A stretch of 64,000 nucleotides of DNA, taken from assembly GCA_030762175.1 (NCBI GenBank), contig CM060843.1, positions 119,218,869-119,282,868 on the forward strand, in the 5' to 3' direction. The notes beneath the pieces are model-generated. The model was not told the DNA's origin and ran no database searches. It was given only the letters and a program-made list of their open reading frames with translations. This stretch comes from Metallyticus violacea (taxonomy: Eukaryota; Arthropoda; Insecta; Mantodea; Metallyticidae). The translations under genes were made by a program, and so were the position numbers. Shown here one piece after another: positions 1-12,614 of this stretch; position 1 is the first letter of the stretch, and each line of letters opens with the position of its first letter.

Positions 1-1424
1 GTTACTAAACTTTTATAATTAAAACCGTATAAGGTAAATAAATGTTCGGTAATTTCCACGTGATAAAGTAAGCAGTATGGAATCCTGTGAATGAGCTTTG
101 AATAATATAGTATTCCCACAATTAAATAATATTTAATTTTCTTCACTGACAGAATAGATTTTAATGACTTAGGCTTTAAACGCCATAGAATATTCAATGT
201 CGAAGTGCAGAGGTAAGCTCAGGATATAGTGCGTTTTAATACTTAATAATAAAGCTAATATTTTATGACAAACGCAAAGAGTTACTGACCTACTTTATTA
301 ACTAGCATTGAACTTTTTAACAAAACTCTGCTATAGCTTATGATTTTAATGCATTATTTTATGTGAGAAATTATAGTCAGTGTATTCGCCAAAGTTTATT
401 GAATGCGTTTATTTTATATTTGGAAGTGTTTAAAAATAAAGATTATAGGTATAACCCACATACACTGGGAGAGAAAAACAAATTTAGAAATTGCAACTGT
501 TTAAGAAAAATAAAATAATGCATTCGAATGCAACTTTTCTTAAAATTTATGAAAAATGTGGGACGATAAGTTGGGGACAGTTTCAACATCTTCTGTGAAA
601 ATTATAGATATCATGTTTTATATTTTAGTTAAAATAAATTTTAATTTTAATTAAAAGAAGGCTATGTACTTAACTTGAGCGTTACATTATTTAATTCCGC
701 TGGCACGCTTCCAACCTCTTCACGCACAAAAACCTCGCGAAGGCAATATAGTAGTTTATATTTACGCGATTCAAAATCACGTTACTTTTAGGTACGGCCA
801 TGCCTTTAGATATTATATAGTGAAATGCCAGATATACAGAAATAATAATGCGTTTTGATGCATTCATGAAGCGATATGTTTTATATCTTCAAGTAGTCTG
901 CCGCTACACGACACTTTCATTTAACAAACAAGTGATTCTAATTTCATCTGCTGTATACCACTAATGACATTTTCCGTACTCTCCCCGGAAGAATTAAAAT
1001 TCTGAGAGAAACTCTGGACAGTGATGGAGTGCATTGTGTCCATAAATAACGGCGCGCTGCCATAACAAGCAAATGTACAGAACCGAGAGCGGTAATGTTT
1101 TTCTAAATGTTACAGGATGAATGGGCTCTATAGCTCTGAGTAGCAGCGGATGTTTCAGATAATCTTTTTCCTATGTAGCCTACTTTCTATCAGTGCAACA
1201 TTTAAAAAGCAAACGTTTTTCATCCAACCAACGGTTATTTTTGCTTTCATGTTGGAAATGTTTCTCACATTTCTGAAATAATTATGAATTCCTTACAATT
1301 ACGTTTTGACAAGTCTTAAAAGCGGAAGCTTAACAGTACAAAAGCGTATACATATATTTTTAGAGTGGACATAAAGTTTGACCCATTTTGATAAAATAAT
1401 GGTTTGCAGTAAACAATATTTATG
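1..1424. other. AT-rich stretch with no recognised gene
   Basis: I see no coding region, RNA gene or repeat unit that I can name here. The sequence is AT-rich with many short poly-A and poly-T runs. A slightly GC-richer patch around 690-780 contains several CpGs but has no open frame of note. Confidence 0.5.
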
Positions 1425-1482
1425 TACACACACGCACACACGCACACACACACACACATACACATATATATATATATATATA
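1425..1482. repeat. (CA)n/(TA)n compound microsatellite
   Basis: A CA tract with a few CG interruptions runs to about 1459 and passes directly into a pure TA tract to 1482. The short open frames crossing it are simple-repeat artefacts. Confidence 0.9.
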
Positions 1483-1527
1483 ATATAAAATAAAAATGAA
1501 GTAACACTATTAACGTTGTAACAAATT

Positions 1528-1606
1528 AACAGCAGAAATGGATAAAACACCAAGAAAAAGATCTCAAGTGTGACTTTTTCTTAGTGTTTTATCCTTTTCT
1601 GCTGTT
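1528..1606. repeat. Fold-back inverted repeat, 33 bp arms
   Basis: The left arm (1528-1560) and right arm (1574-1606) are reverse complements at 31 of 33 positions and are separated by a 13 nt loop. Each arm begins or ends with AACAGCAGAAA or its complement. This could be a small fold-back element, the remains of a MITE, or a precursor-like hairpin. I see no clear target-site duplication. Confidence 0.85.
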
Positions 1607-1620
1607 ATAATTACTGTTAA

Positions 1621-1668
1621 TTTATATATATATATGTATATATATGTATATATATGTATATATATACA
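1621..1668. repeat. (TATATATATG)n minisatellite
   Basis: A TA-rich tract with a G every ten bases, about four units long, lies just downstream of the fold-back hairpin. Confidence 0.85.
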
Positions 1669-2199
1669 ATTTTATTTCAAATAACCGTCATTTATCTCAA
1701 AGTAATGTGTCATAAAGTTATAAAGTTTTGAAAAGATAAATGTTTTATTTTTATCTTTAATTTCGGACTATCTCTATAGAATTTCATTTATACGGGAACT
1801 TATAAACGACCTTTCTCAGTGCTCGAATGCGTGGTTTGATATATGCAGAGATACAAATATAATTTACTCCGAAATTTTAGATAGCATTTTGTACACTGTT
1901 GAGCATCTTCTCATTTTGCATTGGATGTGAATGAATTCTTGAACCCATAAGTTACCTGTTTTACAGGATTTGATCCTTTGGCTTTTTTCTTGGGAGAGTT
2001 ATCAAGTCATAAATATAAGAGAGTTACAGGACCTGCATTGAAAGTGCCAATGTTAGTGTTCGAACGTTAAATGTAATGCTTTGAAATGGATAGTTACCAT
2101 GTTGAATGCAAATATAGTTACAACGGTTATATTCTATATAACTTTATGAGAAACCATTATAAATATCCAGGACTATTTTCATCTTTCCAGACCAATCAT

Positions 2200-2770
2200 C
2201 AAACCGTCTATCCCGACTATTTTCAAATTTAAAGCTCCTTTTATTTATGGCTTCTAGTATTTCAGCAGCTGAGCTTCATTTTGGGTTGCCTCTTTTTGTT
2301 TATCATTATAACTTTTTATCTATCTTTCTTCTTAAACCCTTATCAGATATCCAATCAATAATTTGATTTAACTCTACAAACACATTTATTTCTGCATTCA
2401 TTATTCTTCTAATTTTTAATGTCTTATGTGATCTAGCATTGAAGGCTTTGAGCATTTTTTAAACAATCCATTTCCATATTTTTATTCACAATTCACATTT
2501 CACTACCAAATTGAATAATGATACAACTAAAATTATTTTTCTATCATATTTTGTTTTGAATGCTTACAAATGTTCTTAATAACCGTAATGAATATAAACA
2601 TGATATAATTTTTTTCTCTGTTCAAGTCTGTTTTCATTTTTTCCTCTGCACATTTCTTTATTATTAATTTTAATAATTGCTTTTAAATATTTTGCTTGAT
2701 TTACTTGTTTAATTTTAATATTTGTTTTAATATTGATGCTGCATTTAGATTTTCTGTTAATGATCAATCA
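2200..2770 (-). pseudogene. Decayed non-LTR (LINE) reverse transcriptase C-terminal region
   Basis: The minus strand keeps, across several stops, a pattern like the region after the palm domain in insect non-LTR reverse transcriptases. There is a block reading KQVNQAKYLKAII (compare the usual VxxFKYLGxxI motif), then a stretch spaced like the YGSExW block, then a block reading ARSHKTLKIRRIMNAEI where these proteins usually have DRxRNEEI. The resemblance is to spacing and a few residues, so it is an inference from family knowledge. The element is ancient: stops are frequent and composition has drifted to very AT-rich. No catalytic palm motif is visible upstream, from 2771 to 3500. It could be chance in low-complexity sequence. 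Confidence 0.35.
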
Positions 2771-4100
<1,330 letters not shown>

Positions 4101-4950
4101 GCGTTGTCTTCATCATTAATATTAACGCCCCTATGGTTTATTCTTAGTTCAATAAATTAAATGTGTAATTTAATAGCACAAGTAAGAAAACAATTAACAT
4201 AAGAATTAATAAATACATTATTTTCTCTCTAGTACTACTTTGTATTGTCTTTACTTAAGTTTTTATTCGTGATTATTTATACCAGTGACTTTTTTATTCA
4301 TTCTAGGAATCTTAGAATTTAATTTAATCACTACAGCCTACGGCATCTTTTTCTCTAAGTTTCTATCATTGATAATCAAAATGTCACATTAAAGGCTCAT
4401 AATTTTCAGAATAGTTTTGATTAAACGAGTAGAGCCCAAACTTATTGTTCATTAGATTGGTTAGTAAGTGAGCTTGGGTAGCAATTGGTCTAGATGGAAA
4501 GTGGTAGACCAGTAATATCAATAACAGGTTTCCAGTTTTTGGAAAAATTGTTCCACCTTTTTATAGTCTGTATTTCCTACTTTAGTACTAGTCAATTTTA
4601 TTATTGGTGGTCTACTTTTGTTTCCCTACAATCTAATACAAACGAAGGACATTTTATAGGGAAGGATATCTCACACGAACTGTTGGGAAAGTAATCATGT
4701 AAAAAATGTGAGGAAAACTATAAATGAAATAAACAGTACACTTAATAATCCCCTAAAGGAACATTTAGGAGTGTAAATAAAAACAACGCTAGGTTTTAGG
4801 TCAATTCCATTCGAATAACAATTAAATAGTCAATTAGTCAGTGATTTGTGTTACTTTTGAAAAACCTATCGTGCATCTTTAATAATTTTTCTTCTATAGA
4901 CTTCTCCTTATGTTTTGAACAATTTGGTTGTAAGTGATGCTCCAGGTTTA
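4101..4950. other. AT-rich stretch without recognised gene
   Basis: No supported gene. A 66-codon open frame at 4494-4694 has no motif or codon pattern that I recognise and is probably chance. Confidence 0.4.
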
Positions 4951-4958
4951 CGTTTGAT

Positions 4959-5246
4959 TTTTTTTTTATTAGTGTTTAACGCCCGTTTTTACTACTGAGG
5001 CACCACAGGCGGTGAGCACTGATGATACATGAAATGAAATGATATATTGGGAAAGGATTTTTTTTTAAGGAAGGAAGTGTTCCAGGCCTAAGTTTAGGTA
5101 CCTCCCCGGCATTTGCCAGTTATGAAGACTGAGGAAAACCTGGAAAAAACCTCAGTCAGGGAGGACGGTCCTGGCGGGATTCGAACCGCAGACCTCCCGC
5201 TCACGAGTCCATGCCTTAACGACCTCGGCCACCCGTGGCCGTTTTT
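4959..5246 (-). mobile_element. SINE-A, full length, copy 1
   Basis: This is a tRNA-headed SINE read on the minus strand. Its 5' head carries an RNA polymerase III A box (TGGCCGAGGTCGTTAAGGC) and a perfect B box (GGTTCGAATCC type). A body of about 130 bp follows, containing the conserved GCCGGGGAGGTACC segment. The 3' region ends AACGGGCGTTAAACACTA plus a short A/T tail. The 8 bp direct repeats CGTTTGAT at 4951-4958 and 5247-5254 are target-site duplications, showing insertion by LINE-type target-primed reverse transcription. The head resembles a class II (Leu/Ser-like) tRNA but lacks a foldable full cloverleaf, so it is not a tRNA gene. Confidence 0.93.
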
Positions 5247-5254
5247 CGTTTGAT

Positions 5255-5689
5255 GTTTATGTTTCATGTTTGATATTATTAATGAAATTAATTTTAATTC
5301 AGCACTCTTTAATTTAAAATTGTGGTAAAGGTACTATTATTTCGAAACACTTAATTTAAAAGTAAAAGCTCTAAATGATGGCAATGTATAGTTTTAACAT
5401 TTGAGGCTTTTAGGCTATTTTCTTTATCTTGTCATCGCCGCATACTTATCTTTTGCAATGTGTTGAAAGTTAACGTTGAAAATAAATGTTTGAATTTTTT
5501 ATTTAGAATTAAAGGTTTTCTTGAATTAAAGGTATTATTAAGTAAAGATTAGTAAGGGTTTATTTCAACTATTTATTTTGAGAAGCAAGTGTAAATATGC
5601 ATGATGCTTTTATAGCAAGTGAAAAAAATTTATTGCTATTAGCTTCAAGGCCTTTCTTGAAACGTCTATGTATATTCATGGCTTGTTGC
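5255..5689. other. AT-rich spacer
   Basis: Nothing is recognised between the SINE-A copy and the transposase relic. Confidence 0.4.
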
Positions 5690-6075
5690 TATAGAATTTC
5701 CAATTTAGAATAGACAAGGAAGAAATCCCTTTGGTTAAGGCCTGGTGACCTTGGTGGCCTAAGTGCTTAGAAATGACACAATATTCCAAGAAGGAAACGT
5801 TTTCAGCCATATTGACATTCGAGGTGTGGTATACGTCACTATCAGGTATGAAATTCCTCATCATCCAACTTCATTCACACTCTTAAAAGTGCTATGCCCA
5901 TTGAGGCATGGAAGACGATGAGACGAATAATGCGACGCCCCACAATATAAAAAAAAAAAATCATGAAGAGGTGTTTTTCCACAGTATAAGTATTCTCACT
6001 GAACCAAATATTGGGAATTGGCGTGCCCACTTAGCTTATTCCATATATGCTCGTCACAGAACCATATTCAGACCA
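5690..6075 (-). pseudogene. Decayed DDE transposase catalytic domain (mariner-like superfamily)
   Basis: On the minus strand, starting near 6060, the frame reads FCDEHIWNKLSGHANSQ. This matches the first catalytic-Asp block of the insect mariner-like family (F-x-D-E-x-x-F/W-x-L-S-G-x-x-N-S-Q). After a frameshift it continues NIWFSENTYTVEK, matching the W-x-SENPH block. Further down, near 5704-5762, it reads RPPRSPGLNQRDFFL, matching the W-P-P-R-S-P-D-L-T-P-x-D-F-F-L block. In this last block the usual Asp of SPDL is Gly. Several stops and frameshifts, plus an apparent loss of the middle part, make this a dead relic. I assign it to the DDE mariner/IS630 group common in insects; the exact family is inferred from motif spacing. 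Confidence 0.72.
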
Positions 6076-7760
6076 TTATTCTCGAAATACTGAAACAAGA
6101 GACCGTAACTGATTGTCGAGGTTTCCATCTTGCTCAGTAGAAGCATGAAGTACACCAGTTTTGCTGTTATGCAGCTTTCAAGCAGGGAACAAGCAATCGA
6201 CCTTCAAGGACTTGTACTACACAGTTGTGCTGCCATTACATATTTTTGGTAACCATGCTTTTTATATTATACAAATGTATATGAGTCAAATTTCGCGAAA
6301 CATTTGCTGTTTTGAAAGCAATAAGGAAGAATAAGGAACCAGTAAGGAGTGAAACAACGGGTAAATGTATACTAATGATAAAATATTTTGGAACTAGCTT
6401 TCTTTTTAAGTTCAATCCTCATAAATCAGTTATATAAACAAATATTATAGAATTATAAAGAATATACACCAAAATTACAATGCAACCTGTTTATCAAACA
6501 TACTATTTTCAAAACTGTTAATATAAGACAGCCTCAAGTCGGAACCCATTCCATATACTAGCCCGAAATACGTATAAAATCTTCATATTCCCTGTACATA
6601 GGCAAATTGAATTTCCTTTTTAATTGTAGATTTATCGTATGCTCTAGAATGTGGATTGAGCTGTGTAAATCCAAACTGTTTAGATAAACTCAATAAGTCG
6701 ATTTATTTTGCTTTGCTCCAAAGTAAATGTACATCTCTCGAAAGTGAATCGTGAATCGAAAGTGTCGGCTCAGCTTGCACTTTATTTTGTGACATCTATC
6801 AACTTTTAGTGCCATAATCTGAATAAAAGTTGGAAAGTTGTGAAGTTTGTTTGATCTATGTGTAAATTTTTATTTTCAGAAGATTTGATTTGAAGCAGGT
6901 TGCAAAAAGTGCAAACAATGCCGCTAGCATATTTTCACAATTGAAACAATAATACTCCAATACTTCTTTACAATAAAATAATTTAATAAAGGCTAAAAAC
7001 TGAAGATTGTAACTTTCGTATTATCTTAGTATATAATTTATTAATAATTAAATTCTACATAGTAAAACCTCTGTGATACATACGCTGGTATGAAATGGAT
7101 TATACGATAACAAACATAGAAATGCTAAACAAACGTTACGAAATAAAATAAAAAGTTGCAAAATGCTACTGCTAGAAATGTGTGCTTGGGAGATTAGAGC
7201 ATAATATATTACATAGTGAAATATACTGTTTTATTAGAGAAAATGCTCTGAATATATTAAGCTACCACAAAAAATTTCCTAAAATTAAATAATTCTTAAT
7301 TAAATTTATCAAATGAATAATTAAATTTTAATAAAATGATTGAGGTTTAAAATGACATTATATCAGTATCAGGAAACAAGAATGCCGATAGAATAAGAAA
7401 GATATTTTTCGGTTGATCAATTGTGGCTAGTTATAAGTTGGCCAAAGTCTCGCATGGGTTTCCTACGACCAACGAGTGTGCTATAGTTCCAATGTTGCTA
7501 CAAAAACAGCGAAAGTGTTTTGTGGAAGACAGTCACGCAATACATGATGAAGAAATTGCGTGCTATGTAAAAAAAAAAAAAAATATCCCGGAAACTTCAT
7601 AGATTTTTTACCAATCATTAACTTCGGTCCCTCAGCAAAAACGAATAGCATAATGAAACGGCGGGGGGGGGGGGGGCAGAAATTTCCATTTCAAGGTGCT
7701 ACCAATCTTTTTCTTGTATCATATTACCGTGTTATTTTAATATTCGGCAATTTGCAAAAG
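6076..7760. other. AT-rich stretch; poly-G run at 7663-7676
   Basis: No gene is recognised. A run of 14 G at 7663-7676 stands out, and it lies on the interior side of the LTR-like element that starts near 7768. The 88-codon open frame at 7560-7826 runs through this poly-G and the primer-binding-site-like units and is not a protein gene. Confidence 0.5.
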
Positions 7761-7767
7761 AAGATTT

Positions 7768-7832
7768 GCGTTGGGCGCCAAATTATAAAGCTGTTTGGTG
7801 GGCTCCGGCTATGCGCCCCAGGTTGAGCACCA
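7768..7832 (-). promoter_or_regulatory. Repeated primer-binding-site-like units beside LTR copy 1
   Basis: On the minus strand, 7780-7768 reads TGGCGCCCAACGC, which agrees for 12 bases with TGGCGCCCAACGTGGGGC, the complement of the 3' end of insect tRNA-Lys. A second related unit lies at 7832-7813 (TTGGTGCTCAACCTGGGGC) and a third, weaker one at about 7890-7870. The two outer units are each preceded by GCTTCAAAAT, and the nearest by a similar TTTATAATT. They sit just downstream, on the minus strand, of the LTR-like U5 end. That is where a retroelement primer-binding site belongs. Confidence 0.6.
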
Positions 7833-7836
7833 ATTT

Positions 7837-8961
7837 TGAAGCCATCTGTTATCGATATCGAATTGCCTCATGTTTTGATGTCAATTTTGAAGCGGTTTGG
7901 TAAATTAATGAATGATCGCTTCAGTGTTATTTCTTATGCTTGGATGGCAATTTCTCAGAATGATTTCTACTATTTGATTGACTCGTACTCAACAGGGCTG
8001 GGAGAGGATTCCAATAGTGTAAATAAGCACGCGATTTAAATAATATATATTGGTATTTTATTATGTTCAAAGCCTTTCGTGTCCTCTGGTGTTTTGGGTA
8101 TGATAGACGTGGCTACGCCGACAAACTTGTTGGCGCATGTGAAACTTACAGATGAGTGCCGGGGAGCGTGAAACTGAAAACTGCTTAACTGATGTAACGG
8201 AACTACTTTATCTGCGTCTGAGAACTGAGAATTGAGTTTCGTTTCACTGCATCTGTAACTTATACTGCTTGCTCTCGCCGCGTGTGAAACTTCAAAACTG
8301 AATAATGCGTACTGAGGAATGACATTTCCAGCTGCATGTAGATCTTATAACTGCTTGCCTCAGCAACCGAGAACTTAACTGGCTCTGCAAACTGCTTACT
8401 CAGGCCGAGCAAACACTCCCTTATATATTAAATTCAAATCAAGTAATCGTTGGTACGGGGTCGCATAGGCATGCGCAATCTTCGCGCCTATCCTTTAAAG
8501 TTCAAATTTACATTTTCCATTGAGTGGATCAAGTGCATCTAGTGCACGTGCCATTTGCTAGTTTTGAAAGTTTAAAACATTTTGTTAGCATTTGCTAGTT
8601 TAAAGGCTAACAGCACAACGCCTGTAGGTTTTAGAGCCTTAAGGAGTTTAAAAGTCCTTCATGTTTATTAACCTTCCAATATCAGTATTTTTATAAAAGG
8701 TGCTTCACATTTGTCCCTTTTCCTTTGAGTCGGGTTTATGCCCCTCTTGCCTATTGCAATTATTGCAACGGGAAAACACCAGAGGCTTTCTCTTTTACGC
8801 AATTCTTTCATTGAAGTTAAAAATTATGACACAAATATATACGTAAATTGTATATTACTAGTTACAATGGCAAAATATGATGATTGGGCTTACATAAATA
8901 TACATTATAATTATATTTCAGTGGGAGTGGATCGAAGGAACTGTTACGTTCCTTAGCAACA
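7837..8961 (-). mobile_element. LTR-like element, copy 1
   Basis: This is one of four copies in the window of a 1.1-1.4 kb repeat. Read on the minus strand it starts TGTTGCTAAGG near 8961. A TATA box (TATATAAGG) lies near 8420, followed about 30 nt later by a CAGTT initiator-like site. A long region of degenerate short repeats around the theme AGTTTCACACGCGGCAAG follows. The element ends CCGCTTCAAAAT next to tRNA-Lys primer-binding-like units. A TG start, TATA, initiator, U5 and primer-binding site in this order are what an LTR and leader would show. No gag or pol coding sequence is visible next to it. The LTR interpretation is inference from this layout. Confidence 0.6.
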
Positions 8962-10440
8962 TTATAGGAGCGCATGCCATCGGCCTTCATGAGTTTGCGC
9001 TGCACATGGGCTACAGAGTAGTGCGACCATTTATATTCGTATTCTTTGGTAAGAATACTGAATTAGACACATTAATCTTAAAAGTTATAAGGGAATGTCA
9101 GTGGCCGAAGTGAATGAAAACATTATGTCTTACATTCAAATACAAAATATGATGGTGCTCATATTGTGTAACTTTCGAGAGCTAAAATTTTGTTCTATCC
9201 CAAGGCATAAAATTATATTTATGTGGTGAGTATTTCATTCAATGAATTGCATTAACACTCAACACCGTAATTTTTGCATTAGTAACCGAACCATTCCCGA
9301 GTGCTTTTGTTCTAAACATGGATGGTGTTTAGTAAAATACTGTTAAAATCAAACACATTAAAAACAATGAATTAAGAGAACTAATCATTATAAATTTAAT
9401 CCATAAAAATAATTTCCACTGCTCTCGTTTTCTATGTGTTATATAACAGAGTAGATCAATACCCTACTTATCTGTGATTCATCGTTCTACGTTTCCTGCA
9501 CATTTTGTTATAGTAGCTAATGATTAGCAGCGAGATAGGAAATAATCTCTGCGCATTATCGTAGATCCAAAAGAGTTCTCTTCGTCTTGTTTTTACTTAT
9601 GTTTCAGCACAGAACTGTGGTCATTTCAGTGTATATGAACATGCTAAAGCAATTAACCGTATATCGCAACTAAAGACTATGCTGAAACCAGGTTAGCGAT
9701 ATGAAGTTTTTTCGCATTTATACTAATCCTATGAATAAATCCGAAGGAAAAAAAAAAACCCTTTACCCTATCGTAGTTATCCTAGTTCATAGTTGCCACA
9801 AAATTTCGTCTAGACCCGTCTTGAACCCACATTATCTATACCAAGTATTTTATTGTCCTTTCACAGCCTGAACATAAATAGGTATATGAACATTTTAGTT
9901 GGTCTTTGTCAACAATTGAAGTAATTTATTTTATTCAATTTAACTACCTCAGTATTACATCTACTTTTTAAATGTTTGTTAAAAATATAATGCAATTTCA
10001 CTTTTACATAGGAACAAAAATATGAATGGAAAAAAATGATAATAATAAAAACTGACGGTTTCCGATTTTCAGCGATTTTTTTCCAATCTTCACTCAGCAC
10101 TTTGAAAATTTTTTCTTATTGAGGTAGGCTTTTGTTAGAACACATTAATTCCACGTTCCCAAATATTTTCTTCGGTCTGCTTAGAATCAGAACTTTGATT
10201 TGGCTAATCAAAAGTTACTGTGTTCTGCTTCACGATATTCCGAACATGCTCATAGGAAGATTTGGGGTAATTATGAGGCAGAAATATCCATTTACATGGC
10301 GAATTGCAGTCCGAACTAGAGGACCAGGCCCACTTCAAGAGAAACAACCTCACACTACTCCCCACCTTCTTTCTACTTTTATTTTTTGATTTTTGGGATC
10401 AGCTACTTACTGCTATCAGGTGATTCTTTTCTTTTCATGT
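8962..10440. other. AT-rich stretch without recognised gene
   Basis: This is the spacer between LTR-like copies 1 and 2. A segment at 10277-10300 (GGCAGAAATATCCATTTAC) resembles 7675-7697. The homology between the two copies therefore seems to extend beyond the LTR-like part into a leader. Confidence 0.4.

Positions 10441-10442
<2 letters not shown>

Positions 10443-10472
<30 letters not shown>
10443..10472. repeat. Poly-T tract
   Basis: Thirty consecutive T lie in the leader side of LTR-like copy 2. It could be the tail of a short minus-strand retro-insertion, but nothing recognisable is attached. Confidence 0.9.
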
Positions 10473-10473
<1 letters not shown>

Positions 10474-10504
10474 AAAGTGACTATATCAGAGATAGTTTCC
10501 TAAA

Positions 10505-11789
10505 TTCTGAGCGCCAATTTTGAAATGATCTAGTTACTGATCGCCATATTTTGTAGCGTCGTATCGTTAATTGACTATTGGTCACTTTGGTGTTGTTGAT
10601 TCATGACAACAGTATCTCCGGCTATTGTTATTCGCGCTCCACAGAACTGGGAGAGGATACCAGCTGTTTTAATAATCACGCGATTTTTGTTGATTTGGTT
10701 TATTTATGGGCGCTCTTTAACATTTCAGGTCATCAGCGTCCCACTCAATTCAGGGCGTGAAACCCGATAAATTTTGTTCAGAGGTCTCTTCTTCCAGGCT
10801 TGAGCTTCTTTTTCGTACCGTAAATGTACGACACAGGACCTACGGCTTTACTTCTTTTCGAAGGAAGCCATACTTAGGATTTTTACGCCCGAAAAAATCC
10901 ATCTCTCCTGACCGGGTTTAAACACGCGATCTTGGGTTAAAAGGCAAATGTGGTTACCACTACATCATCGGGACCGAGATAAGCACTTAATGAGTACATC
11001 TGAATATATATGGTAATTTATTATTTTTTGCAAGATCTTGCGCATCTTCTGGTGTTCTGCGTACAATAGAACTTAACTGCATCGATTATAAATTTAGCTG
11101 CCGCGATTCCCAATGGGACAAACTGAGAAATGAGCAAGAAATAGAACTTATTGTAGCGCCCACGCCTATTGTAGAGCTAGTTCTGCGTGCCATAACAGAG
11201 CAAACGCCTCCTTATATATTCGATTCAAATTAATTAAACGTTGGCTGCACCAAGCTAAAGGAGTTCACACAAGCATGCGCAAGTCTCCCTCCTTGCTTTA
11301 AACATTCAAAATATATACCTACAATTGATCGGTTCAAATTCACCTACCAACGCGTGCTATCCACTAGTATTTTAAAGTTTAAAATATGTATTTACATTTT
11401 TTGTTTTAAAACAATCTGTACAAATGGCTGTGCGAGTTCATTCCTCTTAACATATTTGAAAGCCTGGATTAAACCTCGTTAACGAAAAATCTTTTAAGAA
11501 GGGACATAGCACTTGTCCATTTTCTTTGTATGGCCGTTTATGGGCTCCTTGGCGCAGCTCCGTTTCTGATTGGGCTACCGTAGACAGTTACACCAGAGAA
11601 CTTTCTCTTTTGACGACATACAATTAGCGTATTAAAGTTACACTTCATGATGCACATATATATATATATAATATTTATATTACTAATTAAAATGCACAAC
11701 ATGTGCTGATTAGGCTTACAACATATATATGTTTATATTTCAATGGGGATGGGCCGTAGGAAGTGTTTCATTCTTAAGACCATACCACA
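10505..11789 (-). mobile_element. LTR-like element, copy 2, interrupted by SINE-B
   Basis: Same family and orientation as 7837-8961. Shared landmarks are the TATA region near 11210, the GCATGCGCAAG segment near 11275, the TTTAAAGTTTAAAAT segment near 11385 and the terminal block ending near 11789. At the U5 side two primer-binding-like units are recognisable on the minus strand (TTGGCGCTCAG near 10518-10508 and ATGGCGATCAG near 10550-10540). A SINE-B (10693-10976) splits the element, so the LTR-like element is older than that SINE. Confidence 0.6.
10693..10976 (-). mobile_element. SINE-B, copy 1, inside LTR-like copy 2
   Basis: This is a minus-strand copy of the second tRNA-headed SINE family. 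The head reads GGTCC-x-GATGATGTAGTGGTTACC (A box region) and carries a decayed B box. The body contains the conserved CCGAAGGAAGC, CGTACATTTACGG and CACGCCCTGA segments, and the 3' end is a potential hairpin plus TAAATAAA. This copy is diverged (GGTTTAAACAC in place of the B box GGTTCGAACCC), so it is one of the older ones. Candidate flanking duplications (ATAATCAC and ATAAGCAC) are imperfect. Confidence 0.88.
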
Positions 11790-12544
11790 CACTTAAATGC
11801 TTTTGAGAGGTTCCAGACTTTATTTTACAAGATAGTGCTGCATTTGCTCTCATTAAAACCATTTAAAATGGACTTTCCTAAGTCAGCAGAACATTCTTAA
11901 ATGCCAGCATCGCTTAAAAAGATACTAAACATAATTTAACAGTAGTTTCTTTTGTATTACAATAGGTTAGTTTATTGATAATAGAAACACCTATCATCAC
12001 TCAGTAAAAATATGCCGCGATCTGTGATTTGAACAATAGATAAACTTCTTATCTTGTTTCTGCTTGTAGGCTAACAGTTCTTCCAATATAATACAAAATA
12101 GTTGTCAACTGCTATGTTCCTACCGTGTCTATAATTTCGACTTCCTTTTCTTTTCTCAGCTAGAAAATGCATCTGCCTAAACCGTACATATACATATATT
12201 TCTTATACCTGATATTAAGCTTTAATTAACTTCTGAGAAATGGGTGCACCTATAAATCTAATTGTGTAAATGCATACATATAAATAATTCAGATTCACAT
12301 ACTTTATGTTACTTACGAATGCGCAAAATGTGTGTGGTATGTTGGACTTGCAATCTTAGACCCTCCCTTTAATGTCACAAATATTGTAAGTAGTTCTATG
12401 TACCAACCCCTAATCTGTAATGTATGTGAAATTTTACATGTTTTAAATAAATGTAATTAGCTATGACTTTCAGTAAACTATAATTTGCAATATGCTGTTA
12501 AAAGCCGTTTTTGTGAAAAAAAAAGAAAAAAGAAAAGAAAAGAG
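11790..12544. other. AT-rich stretch without recognised gene
   Basis: Nothing recognised. Confidence 0.4.
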
Positions 12545-12614
12545 AAGGAAGGAAGGAAGGAAGGAAGGAAGGAAGGAAGGAAGGAAGGAAGGAAGGAAGG
12601 AAGGAAGGAAGGAA
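12545..12614. repeat. (AAGG)n microsatellite
   Basis: About 17 near-perfect AAGG units are embedded in a purine-rich strand that runs from about 12518 to 12635. Confidence 0.95.
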
